Below, piece after piece: positions 52,703 to 62,139 of a stretch of DNA of 64,000 nt. The notes below the pieces were generated by a model. It ran no database searches and was not told where the DNA came from. It saw only the letters and a list, made by a program, of their open reading frames with translations. The stretch covers positions 1-64,000 of the forward strand of contig JAFTCE010000174.1 in the NCBI GenBank assembly GCA_017454855.1. Direction: 5' to 3'. The stretch is from Desulfovibrio sp. Lineage in GTDB: Bacteria > Desulfobacterota > Desulfovibrionia > Desulfovibrionales > Desulfovibrionaceae. The position numbers and the translations under genes are program-made. The stretch's first letter is position 1. The number at the start of each line of letters is the position of its first letter.

Positions 52703-53524
52703 TTACGCGTCCCGCAGCATGTTCGCCAGTACGGGCAGGGAAGTCATATAGCTCTGCCAGCTAAAGACCTCAATGAGATGTGTGGCCGACGGGGGCAAAC
52801 GCTTGGCCAAAGCGGTCAGAGTGCGATCTTGGGACGGCGTCAGAGCCGTGAGGGACAAATGCCTGTCCCCATCGCCAGGGGCGCTCCAGTGCAGCAGCGT
52901 GGCCTGCTCTGGAAGATCGGAACTCAGCAGACGTTGTTGCCCATAGCCCAAAAGATGTCCCACGTCCAGGCAGAAGCCCAGGCCGTAATCTCGCAGAAAG
53001 TTCGCGCCCAAGCTGATCACATCACAGTCTGCTGTGTTTTCCAGGACAAGAGGAATGGAAGTCTTTCGCTTCCAGGAAGTAAGGAACATGTCCAACTTGC
53101 GGCGCTGTTCGTCCGGCGAACCATTGGGCGCGTGCAGCACGGCCAGGCGCGGTCGCAGAAAGATTACTTTGTCCAGGACGGCCAGGGCAGCTTGCGCGGC
53201 GGGCTGGGCAGAATGCACACGTTTTTTGTCCTTGCCACTCCATGGCAAATCTACAGGCAAATGTGCATGCCAGCGCAGGGGCAGCTTGGCCAAATCTGGC
53301 GGAAGATCCTCTGGGCCATAGGCACAACAAGCCTGTGTCTCAAAGAGGCAAAGCCCGACTTCGGCTGTTTTGCCCGCCAGAAAGCGGGCATTTTCCGCGA
53401 GACCAGCCGGAAGGACGCAGGAAGGGGCGGCCACGCGACCGCCCAAAGTTTCCCACGTTGTATCGTCCTTTGCATCTCCAAGGCAGGGCGGCATACTTGG
53501 GATTATTGGGCGATCGACAGACAT
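52703..53524 (-). CDS. cbiR: CbiR-type cobamide remodelling phosphodiesterase
   Basis: The 273-residue protein resembles CbiR, a TIM-barrel hydrolase of the AP endonuclease 2 superfamily that cleaves the nucleotide loop of cobamides so a new lower base can be added. Likely metal or active-site residues lie in RWHAHLPVD, LAVLHAPNGSP, PLVLENTADC, CLDVGHLLGYG, HWSAPGDGDRHLSL and IEVFSW, an arrangement of His, Glu and Asp expected at barrel strand ends. The assignment rests on recalled similarity to this group's sequences, so it is good but not certain. The ATG shares one base with the stop of the upstream protease gene. Confidence 0.72.
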   Translation of the reverse strand: MSVDRPIIPSMPPCLGDAKDDTTWETLGGRVAAPSCVLPAGLAENARFLAGKTAEVGLCLFETQACCAYGPEDLPPDLAKLPLRWHAHLPVDLPWSGKDKKRVHSAQPAAQAALAVLDKVIFLRPRLAVLHAPNGSPDEQRRKLDMFLTSWKRKTSIPLVLENTADCDVISLGANFLRDYGLGFCLDVGHLLGYGQQRLLSSDLPEQATLLHWSAPGDGDRHLSLTALTPSQDRTLTALAKRLPPSATHLIEVFSWQSYMTSLPVLANMLRDA

Positions 53525-56436
53525 TAGAGCAGCTTCCTCCTGGTCCAGCCGTGGCTGGCGGCAGCCGCCTCTACTGCCGAACCGCCAAGGACGCAGACAG
53601 CGCCCTTGTGTGCAGCTTCGGCCAGCACTTCGGCGAACTGGCGGAAGTGAGTCGCGCTTGTGCCAAGCATTTCTTCGCGCATGCGACCGCGCAGCTCCTC
53701 CGTATCTTGTGCAAGCCAGTGCGAGAGCGACTTGATCCCCTTGGCGTCTGGCAGCAGGTAGGCATCGAGATCGCCCACGGCGCCCACTATGGCCTGGGTG
53801 AGTTGCGTCTTGTCCGGTGTGAAATCACGCAAAAAATCAGCCATACCGTCAAAAGAGGCCAAGGTAGCGTCCACGTTAGGGTCGCGGTAGGACGTGCAGA
53901 CCAGTGTGCCGCTTAATCTATTCATGCCGCAGGACGCGCCGTAAGCGCCGCCGCGAACGCGTACATGTTCCCAGAGATAACCCATACGCAAACAGCGCAG
54001 GATGACGCTGGCCGAACCATGATAGACATAACCGAGGTCGTAAAGATTGCATGCCTTCCCCACATAGTTGATCTGCGTAGGGGCGATGAGGGCTTCCCCA
54101 AGGGGACCAGCCAGCAAGGTTTTGCCCAGCCCCGTGACCTCTCCTGGCCGCGTTGCGGGCAGGGCTGCCAGGAGCTGCCGGGCTTCGTCCGTTGCCAGGC
54201 GCAGTCCCTCGCCCTCGGCCACAACGTCAAGAACGGCATTTGGTCGGGCCACAATGTGTGCGCGTAACCTGTGCAGGTCGGCCAGCAGGGAGAAAGGTTT
54301 CTGTTCCAGCCGGGCAAGAAGGCTGCGCACACTCTCCAGAGAAGTCAAGCCCATAAAACGTTCAGAGAGGGCAGCCGTGCCCGTGTAGCGCGCCCGCAGG
54401 CGCATGCTGACCGTACTGTTGCCGGCGGCTTGCAGGAAATGCTCCAGGCGAGCCTTGTCCTCCAGAAGCATTTGGCCGAGACGCTCCAGGAGAGCGCCTT
54501 CGTTTTGCGATGGTTTCAGGAGGATTTCGTGCATCAGGCCCATAAGGTCGGGCAGTTTGTCGTACACCGCTTTGCCGCCTATGTTCAACCAGGCCAGGGC
54601 TTCGCGGCTGCCGTAAATGGTGTTCAGCATGGGGGCTGCCCCAAGGCCACCGGTTTTGGCTGCCATCAATGCGCCCAGGGCCGTGAAATCATGTCTGGAT
54701 GTGTCAGTTTCCGTGAGTGCGCGGGCGAAAATCGGGATCAAGGGCACGAGATCTTCAGGAACGTTGTGCATGGGCAGCAGCAAGGAAACATAGGCAATGC
54801 CACGCGTGGGCAGCTCATGCGTGAGGACGGTGCAGGCATCCTGACGCACCTGACGGGGAATGGCGGCATTTTCACGGGGTAGATCGTCCAGGCCCAGGGC
54901 AGGGATGGTAGCCAGGGCTTCGGGACTGTCCGGTCTTGTCTGGGCCTCTGCAAGTCGTGCGGCGTCGCGAACCATGTCCTCGCGCATACTGACGTCGCAT
55001 GCCTGGCGCAGGGCTTCCACCCGGGCCTGTTCACCCGCTTCCCGACGCTGTCCCAAGGAAGCATCTGGGAGCAGGATGACGGTAGTTCTGTGCTTATTAT
55101 CCAAGAACCACTGGCGCAATGCCTGTTCAAAAACGGGTTCGCCGGACTCAATGCGCTTCTTGAGTTCCTGGAGCGGGCCTTCCCAAGCCAGGGCTGCCAG
55201 AGGATCTCCATCGTAGAGCCAGGTGGAAAGAGCCTGTAGCATGGCCACCAGCCCACGGGGGAAGGAGCCAGAATTATTTTCACGGTAGGCAAATTCCATT
55301 GAGTTGAGCGCGGCCTCCACGGCCTCACGCGGTATGCCTTCCTCCACAAGGCGGGCTAATGTGTCGAAAATAAGTACTTCGGCCTTGGGTACGTCCTGTG
55401 GTGACACGCCCTTAAGACCGGTGGAGAAATACATCTGGCGCAAATCCGTTTCTAGTCCGCAGCCTGTAGTGTCTTCGCCAAGGCCCGAGGCAATGAGCGC
55501 CTTGCGCAGAGGCGAGCCGGGCAAACCTTCGAGAATGTGTCCCAGCATTTGCATGAGCATGGCCTGGCACACGTCGCCACGCTCGCCCAGCAGCCAGTTG
55601 ACCGTAAACATGGCCCGCTGTTCGTTTTCGGTTGCGGCATAGGCTACCTCAATCTGGCGGGGTGTGTCCCAAAAGGGCTGCAAAGGCACGGCAGAGTCAA
55701 CGGGGCGTACGTCATAACCCTTGAGTGCCGCGTTTATCAGGCGTAGGCGTTCTTCTTCCGGGTCGTCGCCCCAAAAGAAAAAACGCGCATTGCTTGGATG
55801 GTAGTACCGGCTATGGAAGGCGCGGAAATCTGCGTAGCTGAGGTCGGGAATACACTCCGGATTGCCGCCGGAATCCAGGCTATACGGCGTGTCTGGAAAA
55901 AGTGATTGCTGGCTTTGTTCCGCCAGAACCGAGTCGGGTGAGGAATAGGCGCCCTTCATTTCATTGTAGACGACCCCCTTGTAAGACCACTGACCTTCGG
56001 CGGATTCGGCTTCCACATGCCAGCCTTCCTGCTTGAAAATGTCCTCCGAAATGCGCGGGTGAAATACGGCGTCGATGTAGACGTCAATGAGATTGTAAAA
56101 ATCGCGCAGATTGCAACTGGCCACGGGGTAGCATGTCTTGTCTGGAAAGGTGAAGGCATTGAGGAAGGTCTGCAGAGAACCCTTGAGCAATTCCACAAAG
56201 GGTTCCTTGACAGGATATTTGGCGGAACCGCAGAGTACGGAATGTTCCAGAATATGCGCAACGCCCGTGGAATCCGTGGGCGGCGTACGGAAGCTCACAC
56301 CAAAACATTTGTTTTCATCCGTATTGGTGATGGAGAGCAACTGCGCCCCGGTAATATCATGTTTCCAGAGACGGGCCGTGCCGTCAACTTCGTGCAAGCG
56401 GCGCTCATCGACGAGGGTAAATCCATGCTGTTTCAT
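53524..56436 (-). CDS. M16C metalloprotease, presequence protease type
   Basis: The 970-residue protein is a large insulinase-family (PreP-like) zinc protease. The inverted zinc motif H-x-x-E-H is at residues 61-65 (HILEHSVLCG) with the supporting glutamates further on, and four M16 domains follow, with RGGAYGASCG in the last. Such enzymes degrade peptides inside an enclosed chamber. No signal peptide is evident, suggesting cytoplasmic peptide turnover. ATG 56436 follows GAGGAATG. The stop overlaps the cbiR start (TAATG), so the two genes are co-transcribed. Confidence 0.95.
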   Translation of the reverse strand: MKQHGFTLVDERRLHEVDGTARLWKHDITGAQLLSITNTDENKCFGVSFRTPPTDSTGVAHILEHSVLCGSAKYPVKEPFVELLKGSLQTFLNAFTFPDKTCYPVASCNLRDFYNLIDVYIDAVFHPRISEDIFKQEGWHVEAESAEGQWSYKGVVYNEMKGAYSSPDSVLAEQSQQSLFPDTPYSLDSGGNPECIPDLSYADFRAFHSRYYHPSNARFFFWGDDPEEERLRLINAALKGYDVRPVDSAVPLQPFWDTPRQIEVAYAATENEQRAMFTVNWLLGERGDVCQAMLMQMLGHILEGLPGSPLRKALIASGLGEDTTGCGLETDLRQMYFSTGLKGVSPQDVPKAEVLIFDTLARLVEEGIPREAVEAALNSMEFAYRENNSGSFPRGLVAMLQALSTWLYDGDPLAALAWEGPLQELKKRIESGEPVFEQALRQWFLDNKHRTTVILLPDASLGQRREAGEQARVEALRQACDVSMREDMVRDAARLAEAQTRPDSPEALATIPALGLDDLPRENAAIPRQVRQDACTVLTHELPTRGIAYVSLLLPMHNVPEDLVPLIPIFARALTETDTSRHDFTALGALMAAKTGGLGAAPMLNTIYGSREALAWLNIGGKAVYDKLPDLMGLMHEILLKPSQNEGALLERLGQMLLEDKARLEHFLQAAGNSTVSMRLRARYTGTAALSERFMGLTSLESVRSLLARLEQKPFSLLADLHRLRAHIVARPNAVLDVVAEGEGLRLATDEARQLLAALPATRPGEVTGLGKTLLAGPLGEALIAPTQINYVGKACNLYDLGYVYHGSASVILRCLRMGYLWEHVRVRGGAYGASCGMNRLSGTLVCTSYRDPNVDATLASFDGMADFLRDFTPDKTQLTQAIVGAVGDLDAYLLPDAKGIKSLSHWLAQDTEELRGRMREEMLGTSATHFRQFAEVLAEAAHKGAVCVLGGSAVEAAAASHGWTRRKLL

Positions 56437-56741
56437 CAAACATTCCTCAGCGTTTTGAAATCTTCACCTTCAGGAAGAAAATGCTTGTAGGGTCACGTTT
56501 AAGCTAAAAAAATACTCTGCCTTAGGTATCTGGCAGGGGCATGTATGTTGTGCAACGGTAACACACATTGCCGTGGAAGTGAACCGTCTGTCAGCGGCTT
56601 GAAAAAATTTTTGCTGTCACAATGTGCGATAGATGGGCGTTGACCTGGACGAAAAAACAACGCATTTTGTACCTCCTCCAGAGTCGGGCAAAATACACAT
56701 TCTGCACCTTTAACGGAAACCGCCGACACAGGGAGCCGACA
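56437..56741. other. Intergenic region between the M16 protease and hydrolase
   Basis: No gene is supported. Both divergent promoters should be here. TTGACC at 56640-56645 could be a plus-strand -35, but its -10 (CATTTT at 56663) is weak. The DNA has AT-rich tracts and no clear hairpin. Confidence 0.4.
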
Positions 56742-57644
56742 GTGACGGGCAACATCACGCTTGACACAACAGTGCGCGAGCTGGCGCGGCATCCGGCCTT
56801 TACCGGCTTTGGCCAACTGCTTCTGCCGAGACCGGAGCAGGCTCTGGATTCCATGCCCTTGCGTGATGCGGCCCTGCTTATGCCTCTGCACAGGCATGTG
56901 CAGCCGAAAGCTATTGTCAGCGCTCTGAACGGCATGCTTCTGGCCCGCGCCGCCGGGGCCAGGATATTTTATCCTCTGACGGACGACACACGGGCTGCGC
57001 CAGGACTTTTTTTCTTTCGTGGTCGTCCGAGTGCGCCCTTTGCGTTGATCTGCCCAGGGGGCGGCTTTGCCTATGTGGGCGCGCTGCACGGTGGCTTTCC
57101 CCTGGCCACAGAAATCAACCGTTTGGGGTACAACGCCTTTGTGTTGCGCTACCGCATCGGTGGCGAAGGTGTGGCTTGTCAGGATTTGGCTACGGCCCTG
57201 GGCTGGATTTTCACCCATGCCCAGGCCCTGGGTGTGTGTCGGGAGGGCTATTCCCTCTGGGGCGGCTCTGCGGGCGGGCGCATGGCCGTTCTTCTAGGCA
57301 CACACGGCCCAAAGCGGTATGGCGGGACGGATCTGCCCCGACCGACTGCAGTCATCCTGGCCTATACGGCCAGCGGTGAATGCGGGCCTGGAACTCCACC
57401 GACCTATGCTGTCATCGGCGCGCGCGACCACAAGGCCACCATACAGGCCATGGAACGGCGCACACTGGCCCTGCGGGGGCTGGGCATTGACGCGGACTTT
57501 CATGTCTTGCCTGGTGTGGGCCACGGCTTTGGTAGCGCTGAGGGCACGTCGGCCCAGGGCTGGCTGGAACGGGCCGTATGCTTTTGGCAGGCGCATCTGC
57601 AGCGCAGGTGTGGGCGTCTTTACAGCCCAAGCCATCTGGCGTAA
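56742..57644 (+). CDS. Alpha/beta hydrolase, esterase-like
   Basis: The 300-residue protein has the oxyanion-hole strand LICPGGGFAYVGALHGG, the nucleophile elbow GGSAGG and a late His in VLPGVGHGFGS, the alpha/beta hydrolase triad pattern. It is similar in outline to acetyl-xylan or carboxyl esterases, but the substrate is unknown. GTG 56742 follows GGGAG with good spacing, preferred over an in-frame ATG far upstream at 56622. No signal peptide is present. It is 73 bases before the WbpP-like gene. Confidence 0.83.
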   Translation: MTGNITLDTTVRELARHPAFTGFGQLLLPRPEQALDSMPLRDAALLMPLHRHVQPKAIVSALNGMLLARAAGARIFYPLTDDTRAAPGLFFFRGRPSAPFALICPGGGFAYVGALHGGFPLATEINRLGYNAFVLRYRIGGEGVACQDLATALGWIFTHAQALGVCREGYSLWGGSAGGRMAVLLGTHGPKRYGGTDLPRPTAVILAYTASGECGPGTPPTYAVIGARDHKATIQAMERRTLALRGLGIDADFHVLPGVGHGFGSAEGTSAQGWLERAVCFWQAHLQRRCGRLYSPSHLA

Positions 57645-57717
57645 GGAAAGGAAAATTTTCTGCGGCGGCACGCCGTTGCGCCGCGTGGAACCTTCACACT
57701 GTCAACAGGATTGAGCT

Positions 57718-58740
57718 ATGAGCGCGTATGACGATCTCAGGCAGAACATGGCGGCCCAACCTTCTCGGTGGCTCGTAACGGGCGTGGCCGGCTTTATTGG
57801 CTCCAATCTGCTTGAATGTCTCCTGGAGCTGGGACAGAGCGTGATCGGACTCGACAATTTTCTCACCGGCTACCAGAAAAATCTGGACATGGTACACCAG
57901 GTGGTGGGCGAGGATGCTTGGAGCCGTTTTACCTTTGTGGAGGGGGACATTCGGGATCTGTCCACCTGCCGACAGGTCTGCACGGGCGTGACCCATGTGT
58001 TGCACGAAGCCGCGCTCGGCTCTGTGCCCCGTTCTATTGACGATCCTCTGTTGACCAATGGCTGCAATATTTCTGGCTTCGTGAACATGCTTGTGGCCGC
58101 ACGCGATGCGGGCGTACAGAGTTTTGTCTTTGCCGCGTCCTCCTCGACCTATGGGGACTCTCCGGAATTGCCCAAGGTAGAGGAGAAGATCGGTCGTCCG
58201 CTTTCGCCCTACGCCGTGACAAAGTATGTGAATGAGCTGTATGCGGACGTTTTCCAGCGCTGCTATGGCTTTTCCAGCATCGGCCTGCGCTATTTCAATG
58301 TTTTCGGCCAGCGTCAGGATCCCTTTGGCGCCTATGCAGCAGTGATTCCGCAATGGTTTGCCAACCTTGTCAAAGGCGAACCCGTATACGTCAACGGCGA
58401 TGGCGAGACGAGCCGGGATTTCTGCTATATTGACAATGTCATCCAGGCCAACCTGCTGGCCAGCTTTGCCGATGAAGAGGCCCAAAACAAGATTTACAAC
58501 GTGGCTTTTGGCCAGCGCACCACCCTCAATGAGCTGTTCTTACTTATTAGGGAGGAAGTGGCCCGACACAAGCCTGAGGCCGCGTACGCTACGAGCGTAC
58601 ACCGCGATTTCCGGCCCGGTGACGTACGCCACTCCCTGGCCGATATTAGCCGGGCACGGAAACTGCTGGGCTATGCGCCGCGCTTTGACGTCCGCCAAGG
58701 CTTGCGTCTGGCCGGCGATTGGTACGCAACGAACCTCTAG
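57718..58740 (+). CDS. UDP-GlcNAc/GlcNAcA 4-epimerase, WbpP/TviC type
   Basis: The 340-residue extended SDR has the Rossmann motif [42 protein letters not shown], the catalytic Ser and Tyr in [13 protein letters not shown] and [15 protein letters not shown], and [12 protein letters not shown]. This closely fits the WbpP family, which interconverts UDP-GlcNAc and UDP-GalNAc (or their uronic acids) for O-antigen or capsule. It may supply sugars to the glycan genes at 11.5-14 kb. Confidence 0.93.
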   Translation: MSAYDDLRQNMAAQPSRWLVTGVAGFIGSNLLECLLELGQSVIGLDNFLTGYQKNLDMVHQVVGEDAWSRFTFVEGDIRDLSTCRQVCTGVTHVLHEAALGSVPRSIDDPLLTNGCNISGFVNMLVAARDAGVQSFVFAASSSTYGDSPELPKVEEKIGRPLSPYAVTKYVNELYADVFQRCYGFSSIGLRYFNVFGQRQDPFGAYAAVIPQWFANLVKGEPVYVNGDGETSRDFCYIDNVIQANLLASFADEEAQNKIYNVAFGQRTTLNELFLLIREEVARHKPEAAYATSVHRDFRPGDVRHSLADISRARKLLGYAPRFDVRQGLRLAGDWYATNL

Positions 58741-58788
58741 ATGAAGGCTTTCCGACGCAGACGCGAAACCTCAGTGCGTACACAATAT

Positions 58789-59796
58789 TCAGAAGACCAT
58801 GAAGCCGTGGTCGTCCGTCACGGGATGCGGCATGTAGGGGGCTTCCAGCTCCTGGATTTCATCGGCATCTAGGGTAATGTCCAGCGCAGCCACGGCTTCT
58901 TCCACATGCCAGGGTTCCGTCGTGCCCACAATGGGGGCCGTAATATAGGGTTTGGAGAGCATCCAGGCCAGGGCCTCCTGCGCCATTGAGACGCCGCGCC
59001 GTGCCGCTACCTGCTGTAGGTTGTCGATAATAGGGATGTCGAGCTTGACATTCCTGTCCCATACGGCTGGGGAAATGGCGTCTACGCGGTTGCGCTGCGT
59101 CACCGTGCCGCGCGGATGCGCAAGACGTCCGCCGGCCAAGGGACTCCACGGCACGATACCTATGTGCTGATCCCGACAGTAAGGTATCATCTCGCGTTCT
59201 TCTTCACGGTACATGAGGTTGTAGTGGTTTTGCATGGTTGCAAATCTTGTCCAGCCATGCCGTTCTGCCACGTTCTGCATTTTTTGGAACTGCCAGGCGT
59301 ACATGGTGGACGCGCCGATATAGCGGGCCTTGCCGCTTTTTACCACGTCGTGCAAGGCTTCCATGGTTTCCTCGAAGGGCACGGAAAGATCGGGCCGGTG
59401 TATCTGGTACAGGTCTATATAGTCCATGCCGAGACGCTTGAGGCTTTTGTCAATTTCGCTCATGATCTCCTTGCGTGACAGGCCACCGCCGTTGGGACGT
59501 CCCTTGCGCATGTCAAAGCGCACCTTGGTGGCCACCACGATGTCGTCGCGATCCAGGCCGAAATCGCGGATCAGACGACCGGTGATTTCTTCGCTGCTGC
59601 CATACTGGTAGACATTGGCCGTGTCAAAGTAGTTGATGCCCAAATCTACGGCTTTTTTGAAAATGGGTTTGGCCGCTTCGTAATCGTGTGCCCAAGGGAA
59701 GTCGCCGTGTTCCTTGCCAGGTGTGCCGAAACTCATGCAGCCAAGGCAAATGCGGGAAACGTCCAGGCCAGTGCTGCCCAATTTTACATAACGCAT
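58789..59796 (-). CDS. Aldo/keto reductase
   Basis: The 335-residue barrel enzyme (MRYVKLGSTGLDVSRICLGC, FDTANVYQYGSSEE, DLYQIHRPD, VPWSPLAGGRL, PIVGTTEPWHVEEA) has the catalytic Asp, Tyr, Lys and His pattern of NADPH-dependent aldo/keto reductases of the YajO/Tas type. The start at 59796 follows AGGAG inside the end of the cupin gene. It is the last gene of a three-gene operon with the cupin and SDR. The substrate is unknown. Confidence 0.93.
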   Translation of the reverse strand: MRYVKLGSTGLDVSRICLGCMSFGTPGKEHGDFPWAHDYEAAKPIFKKAVDLGINYFDTANVYQYGSSEEITGRLIRDFGLDRDDIVVATKVRFDMRKGRPNGGGLSRKEIMSEIDKSLKRLGMDYIDLYQIHRPDLSVPFEETMEALHDVVKSGKARYIGASTMYAWQFQKMQNVAERHGWTRFATMQNHYNLMYREEEREMIPYCRDQHIGIVPWSPLAGGRLAHPRGTVTQRNRVDAISPAVWDRNVKLDIPIIDNLQQVAARRGVSMAQEALAWMLSKPYITAPIVGTTEPWHVEEAVAALDITLDADEIQELEAPYMPHPVTDDHGFMVF

Positions 59797-59801
59797 GGTG
59801 T

Positions 59802-60293
59802 TTACTCCTGTGGTTTCTTTGCGTATTCCTGCTCCGTAACGGCATCCAACCATTGGACGGTAGCGCCATTGTCCGAACCGGTTAGGGCCAGATGCCTCAT
59901 GGAGGAAGTGGGGGATGCCCCGTGCCAGTGTTTCACCCTAGGGGGGCACCAGACCACATCGCCTTTTTTGAGGACACGCACGCGTCCATCCGCAGTACCG
60001 GTGCGTCCTTCCCCGTCCAGCACCACAAGCCGTTGGCCTGCCGGATGCGTGTGCCAGAGCGTACGCGCCCCTGGCTCGAAAGTGACGAGGGTGACGCTGT
60101 AGGGGGCGTCGTCTGTGGGTACGAACATGCGTTGCTGACGTACGACACCGGTGAAAAATGTGCCTGCTGCCTGTGTTTCGGGCATGTCTACAGCGTGGAT
60201 GACTTCCTGTGCCTCAGAGGCCAAGGCCGACATGGCCTGGGTCGGCAAGACGAGGACGGCCAACAACGTCAGAAAGCGTAAACGCTTACACAT
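59802..60293 (-). CDS. Exported cupin-domain protein
   Basis: This 163-residue protein has a signal peptide (MCKRLRFLTLLAVLVLPTQAM) and one cupin_2 barrel with metal ligands in HTHPAGQRLVVLDGEG and a later His in PPRVKHWHGA. Similar small cupins are annotated as mandelonitrile lyase-like or quercetinase-like; the activity here is unknown. ATG 60293 follows GGGGAG. It overlaps the SDR by eight bases. Export to the periplasm contrasts with cytoplasmic partners in the operon. Confidence 0.85.
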   Translation of the reverse strand: MCKRLRFLTLLAVLVLPTQAMSALASEAQEVIHAVDMPETQAAGTFFTGVVRQQRMFVPTDDAPYSVTLVTFEPGARTLWHTHPAGQRLVVLDGEGRTGTADGRVRVLKKGDVVWCPPRVKHWHGASPTSSMRHLALTGSDNGATVQWLDAVTEQEYAKKPQE

Positions 60294-61152
60294 TGTTCTC
60301 CCCTTGCCCCGCTTGGCGTCGCAAATATTGTAAATCCCCGTACCAGTAGGATGCCGTGGCACCGCCGTCCATGAGGAAGTCGCTGCCTGTAATGAACTGT
60401 GCCTTGTCGCTCATGAGAAAGGCCGCAAGATCCCCGACTTCATCGGGCGTTCCGGCACGCTTGGCCGGACAGTTGGCCAGCATGGTGCGGTAGCCCTCGC
60501 CGCGGGGGCCGCGCAGCTCGTCATTGGCCAGGGGCGTTATGATAATACCAGGACTGATGGCGTTGAGCCGCGCCCCGCGGCGTCCCCAGACGACGCATTG
60601 CGCGGCAGTGCGCAGGACATTGCAGCGCTTGGAGAGTTGATAGGCCCTAAGGGTGCTTGTGACATGCTGCAGAAGCGGGAGCTGGAGCAATTCCTCCGTG
60701 GGCGTTGTGGCCAGCAGGTCATTTTCTTCCAGGCTCAAGGGGCCGAGACGGTGGCCGGACTGCGAAGAGATGACTATGCCGCTGCCTCCTCTCGCAATAA
60801 TTTTTCCGAATTCTTCCAGAATCACCGCCGTGCCGTAGAGATCAACCTTGAGAATGGCCTCCACGGATGCCTGGGAAGGTGACACGCCAGCAGCATTGAC
60901 AACGCCGCGCACCGGCCCCAAGCTCTGTGCGTACTGGGCCAGCTCCACGATGGATTGACGAGAAGCAATGTCAACCGTCGCAACAGTGACGGTAAAGCCC
61001 GCATCCTCGAAAATACGCCCAGCAGCCTCTGCCTGCTCCTTGCGCAGATCGGCCAGAAGCACATGTCGGCCGGCGCCGACGCGGCGGGCAATGGCCTGCC
61101 CAATGGAACCTGCGCCCAGGAGAACCAAAACATCCTTTTGTGCGTCGATCAT
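60286..61152 (-). CDS. Short-chain dehydrogenase/reductase
   Basis: The 288-residue protein has the cofactor motif GAGSIGQAIA (the second and third positions differ slightly from TGxxxGxG), VVNAAGVSPSQA, the serine region VISSQSG, Y-x-x-x-K in AYQLSKRC and a C-terminal FLMDGGATASYW. It is a classical SDR, probably NADP-dependent. It heads the SDR-cupin-aldo/keto reductase operon and is divergent from a TetR-family regulator. Confidence 0.92.
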   Translation of the reverse strand: MIDAQKDVLVLLGAGSIGQAIARRVGAGRHVLLADLRKEQAEAAGRIFEDAGFTVTVATVDIASRQSIVELAQYAQSLGPVRGVVNAAGVSPSQASVEAILKVDLYGTAVILEEFGKIIARGGSGIVISSQSGHRLGPLSLEENDLLATTPTEELLQLPLLQHVTSTLRAYQLSKRCNVLRTAAQCVVWGRRGARLNAISPGIIITPLANDELRGPRGEGYRTMLANCPAKRAGTPDEVGDLAAFLMSDKAQFITGSDFLMDGGATASYWYGDLQYLRRQAGQGENNV

Positions 61153-61219
61153 GAATATATCCTTTGTAATGCCTGCGGAAGCTGGTCAAAAAACCAGCAT
61201 TGACAAAAAAAGTAACACA

Positions 61220-61307
61220 TGTTTCTTAATCTCGGGAAAAGAGGAAAACAACTTCATCTAAAAAATTTTTGTCTCATAAGAAACAAATGTGTGGAAATTG
61301 TTTCTTA
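61220..61307. promoter_or_regulatory. TetR-type operator with a 10-bp inverted repeat and a third half-site
   Basis: TAAGAAACAA at 61277-61286 and TTGTTTCTTA at 61298-61307 are a perfect inverted repeat with an 11-base spacer, centres 21 bases apart (two helical turns). A third copy, TGTTTCTTAA, lies at 61220-61229, nearer the SDR gene. The repeat ends 13 bases before the regulator start and would overlap its promoter region. Confidence 0.7.
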
Positions 61308-61319
61308 AAAGGAGAAAAA

Positions 61320-61961
61320 ATGCTCATACAGGGAACAGAAGATCTTCGCGTACAGAAAACAATTGCAAATATCGATAAGACATTTTGCGAGCTTCTTTGC
61401 GAAAAAGAGTATGAAAAAATATCGGTCACAGAGATTTGCCAGCGGGCAAAAATCCAGCGCAAGACCTTTTATGCCTATTACCCTTCTGTGGACGCCCTGT
61501 TGCGCGAAAAACTGGATGTCATGTCCCGCGCCTATATTGAACGCATAAAGAAATATTCTGTGCCAGAACAGATTGCCGAAATCAATCGTGAATTTTACCT
61601 CTATTCCGCCGAAGCCGGAGAACTGTACGAAAAAATCATCTGCAATGCCGTCTGCCGTGGCATTGGCAGCAAGCTGCTCCAGGAATTCGTGCGCAAAACC
61701 TGGGAAAGTTCTCCCTGGTTCACAAGTCTGACGCTTTGGCAGCAAAACCTTTTGTTGACCTTTGTCTATAGTACTGGAGCCAGTCTATATCGACAATGGG
61801 TATCTGATGGTAAGCAAATTCGCCTCGAGGACATGATGCGTTTTGCGCAACGGCTTTTGGAGCAGGGCATTCGTGGCTTCAGCCAAATGGTACACAAGGA
61901 GTACGTTTCCTCCTCTTCTCAACAGGAATCTTTTTCGAGCTACACGAGGCCCGTGCATTGA
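61320..61961 (+). CDS. TetR/AcrR family transcriptional regulator
   Basis: The 213-residue protein has the TetR N-terminal helix-turn-helix (KTIANIDKTFCELLCEKEYE followed by KISVTEICQRAKIQRKTFYAYY, where the recognition helix ends in the typical F-Y-x-Y-Y) and an all-helical ligand domain. ATG 61320 follows AAAAGGAG. It lies opposite the SDR operon with shared repeats between them, so it probably represses that operon and itself. AT content is higher here than in neighbouring genes. Confidence 0.9.
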   Translation: MLIQGTEDLRVQKTIANIDKTFCELLCEKEYEKISVTEICQRAKIQRKTFYAYYPSVDALLREKLDVMSRAYIERIKKYSVPEQIAEINREFYLYSAEAGELYEKIICNAVCRGIGSKLLQEFVRKTWESSPWFTSLTLWQQNLLLTFVYSTGASLYRQWVSDGKQIRLEDMMRFAQRLLEQGIRGFSQMVHKEYVSSSSQQESFSSYTRPVH

Positions 61962-62139
61962 CACTGGGCGTCTTCTGTCAAGGCAAAGCACTGGCGTGAA
62001 CAGATTTTGCTCTTGCTTGATGTTGAGAGACAAGTTTTTGCGATACGGCGCAATTGCCCAAGACGTTCCCTGTGCGCAGGACAGAGAGCCGTGCCCCTGC
62101 GACAAAAAAGTACAGAGATAGGCATTCAGGAAAACAAAC

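Noticed and set aside
52514..53527. Plus-strand frame with CADCH, resembling a haem c motif
   Set aside because: It is mostly antisense to cbiR, lacks a signal peptide and a ribosome binding site, and the CxxCH is isolated.
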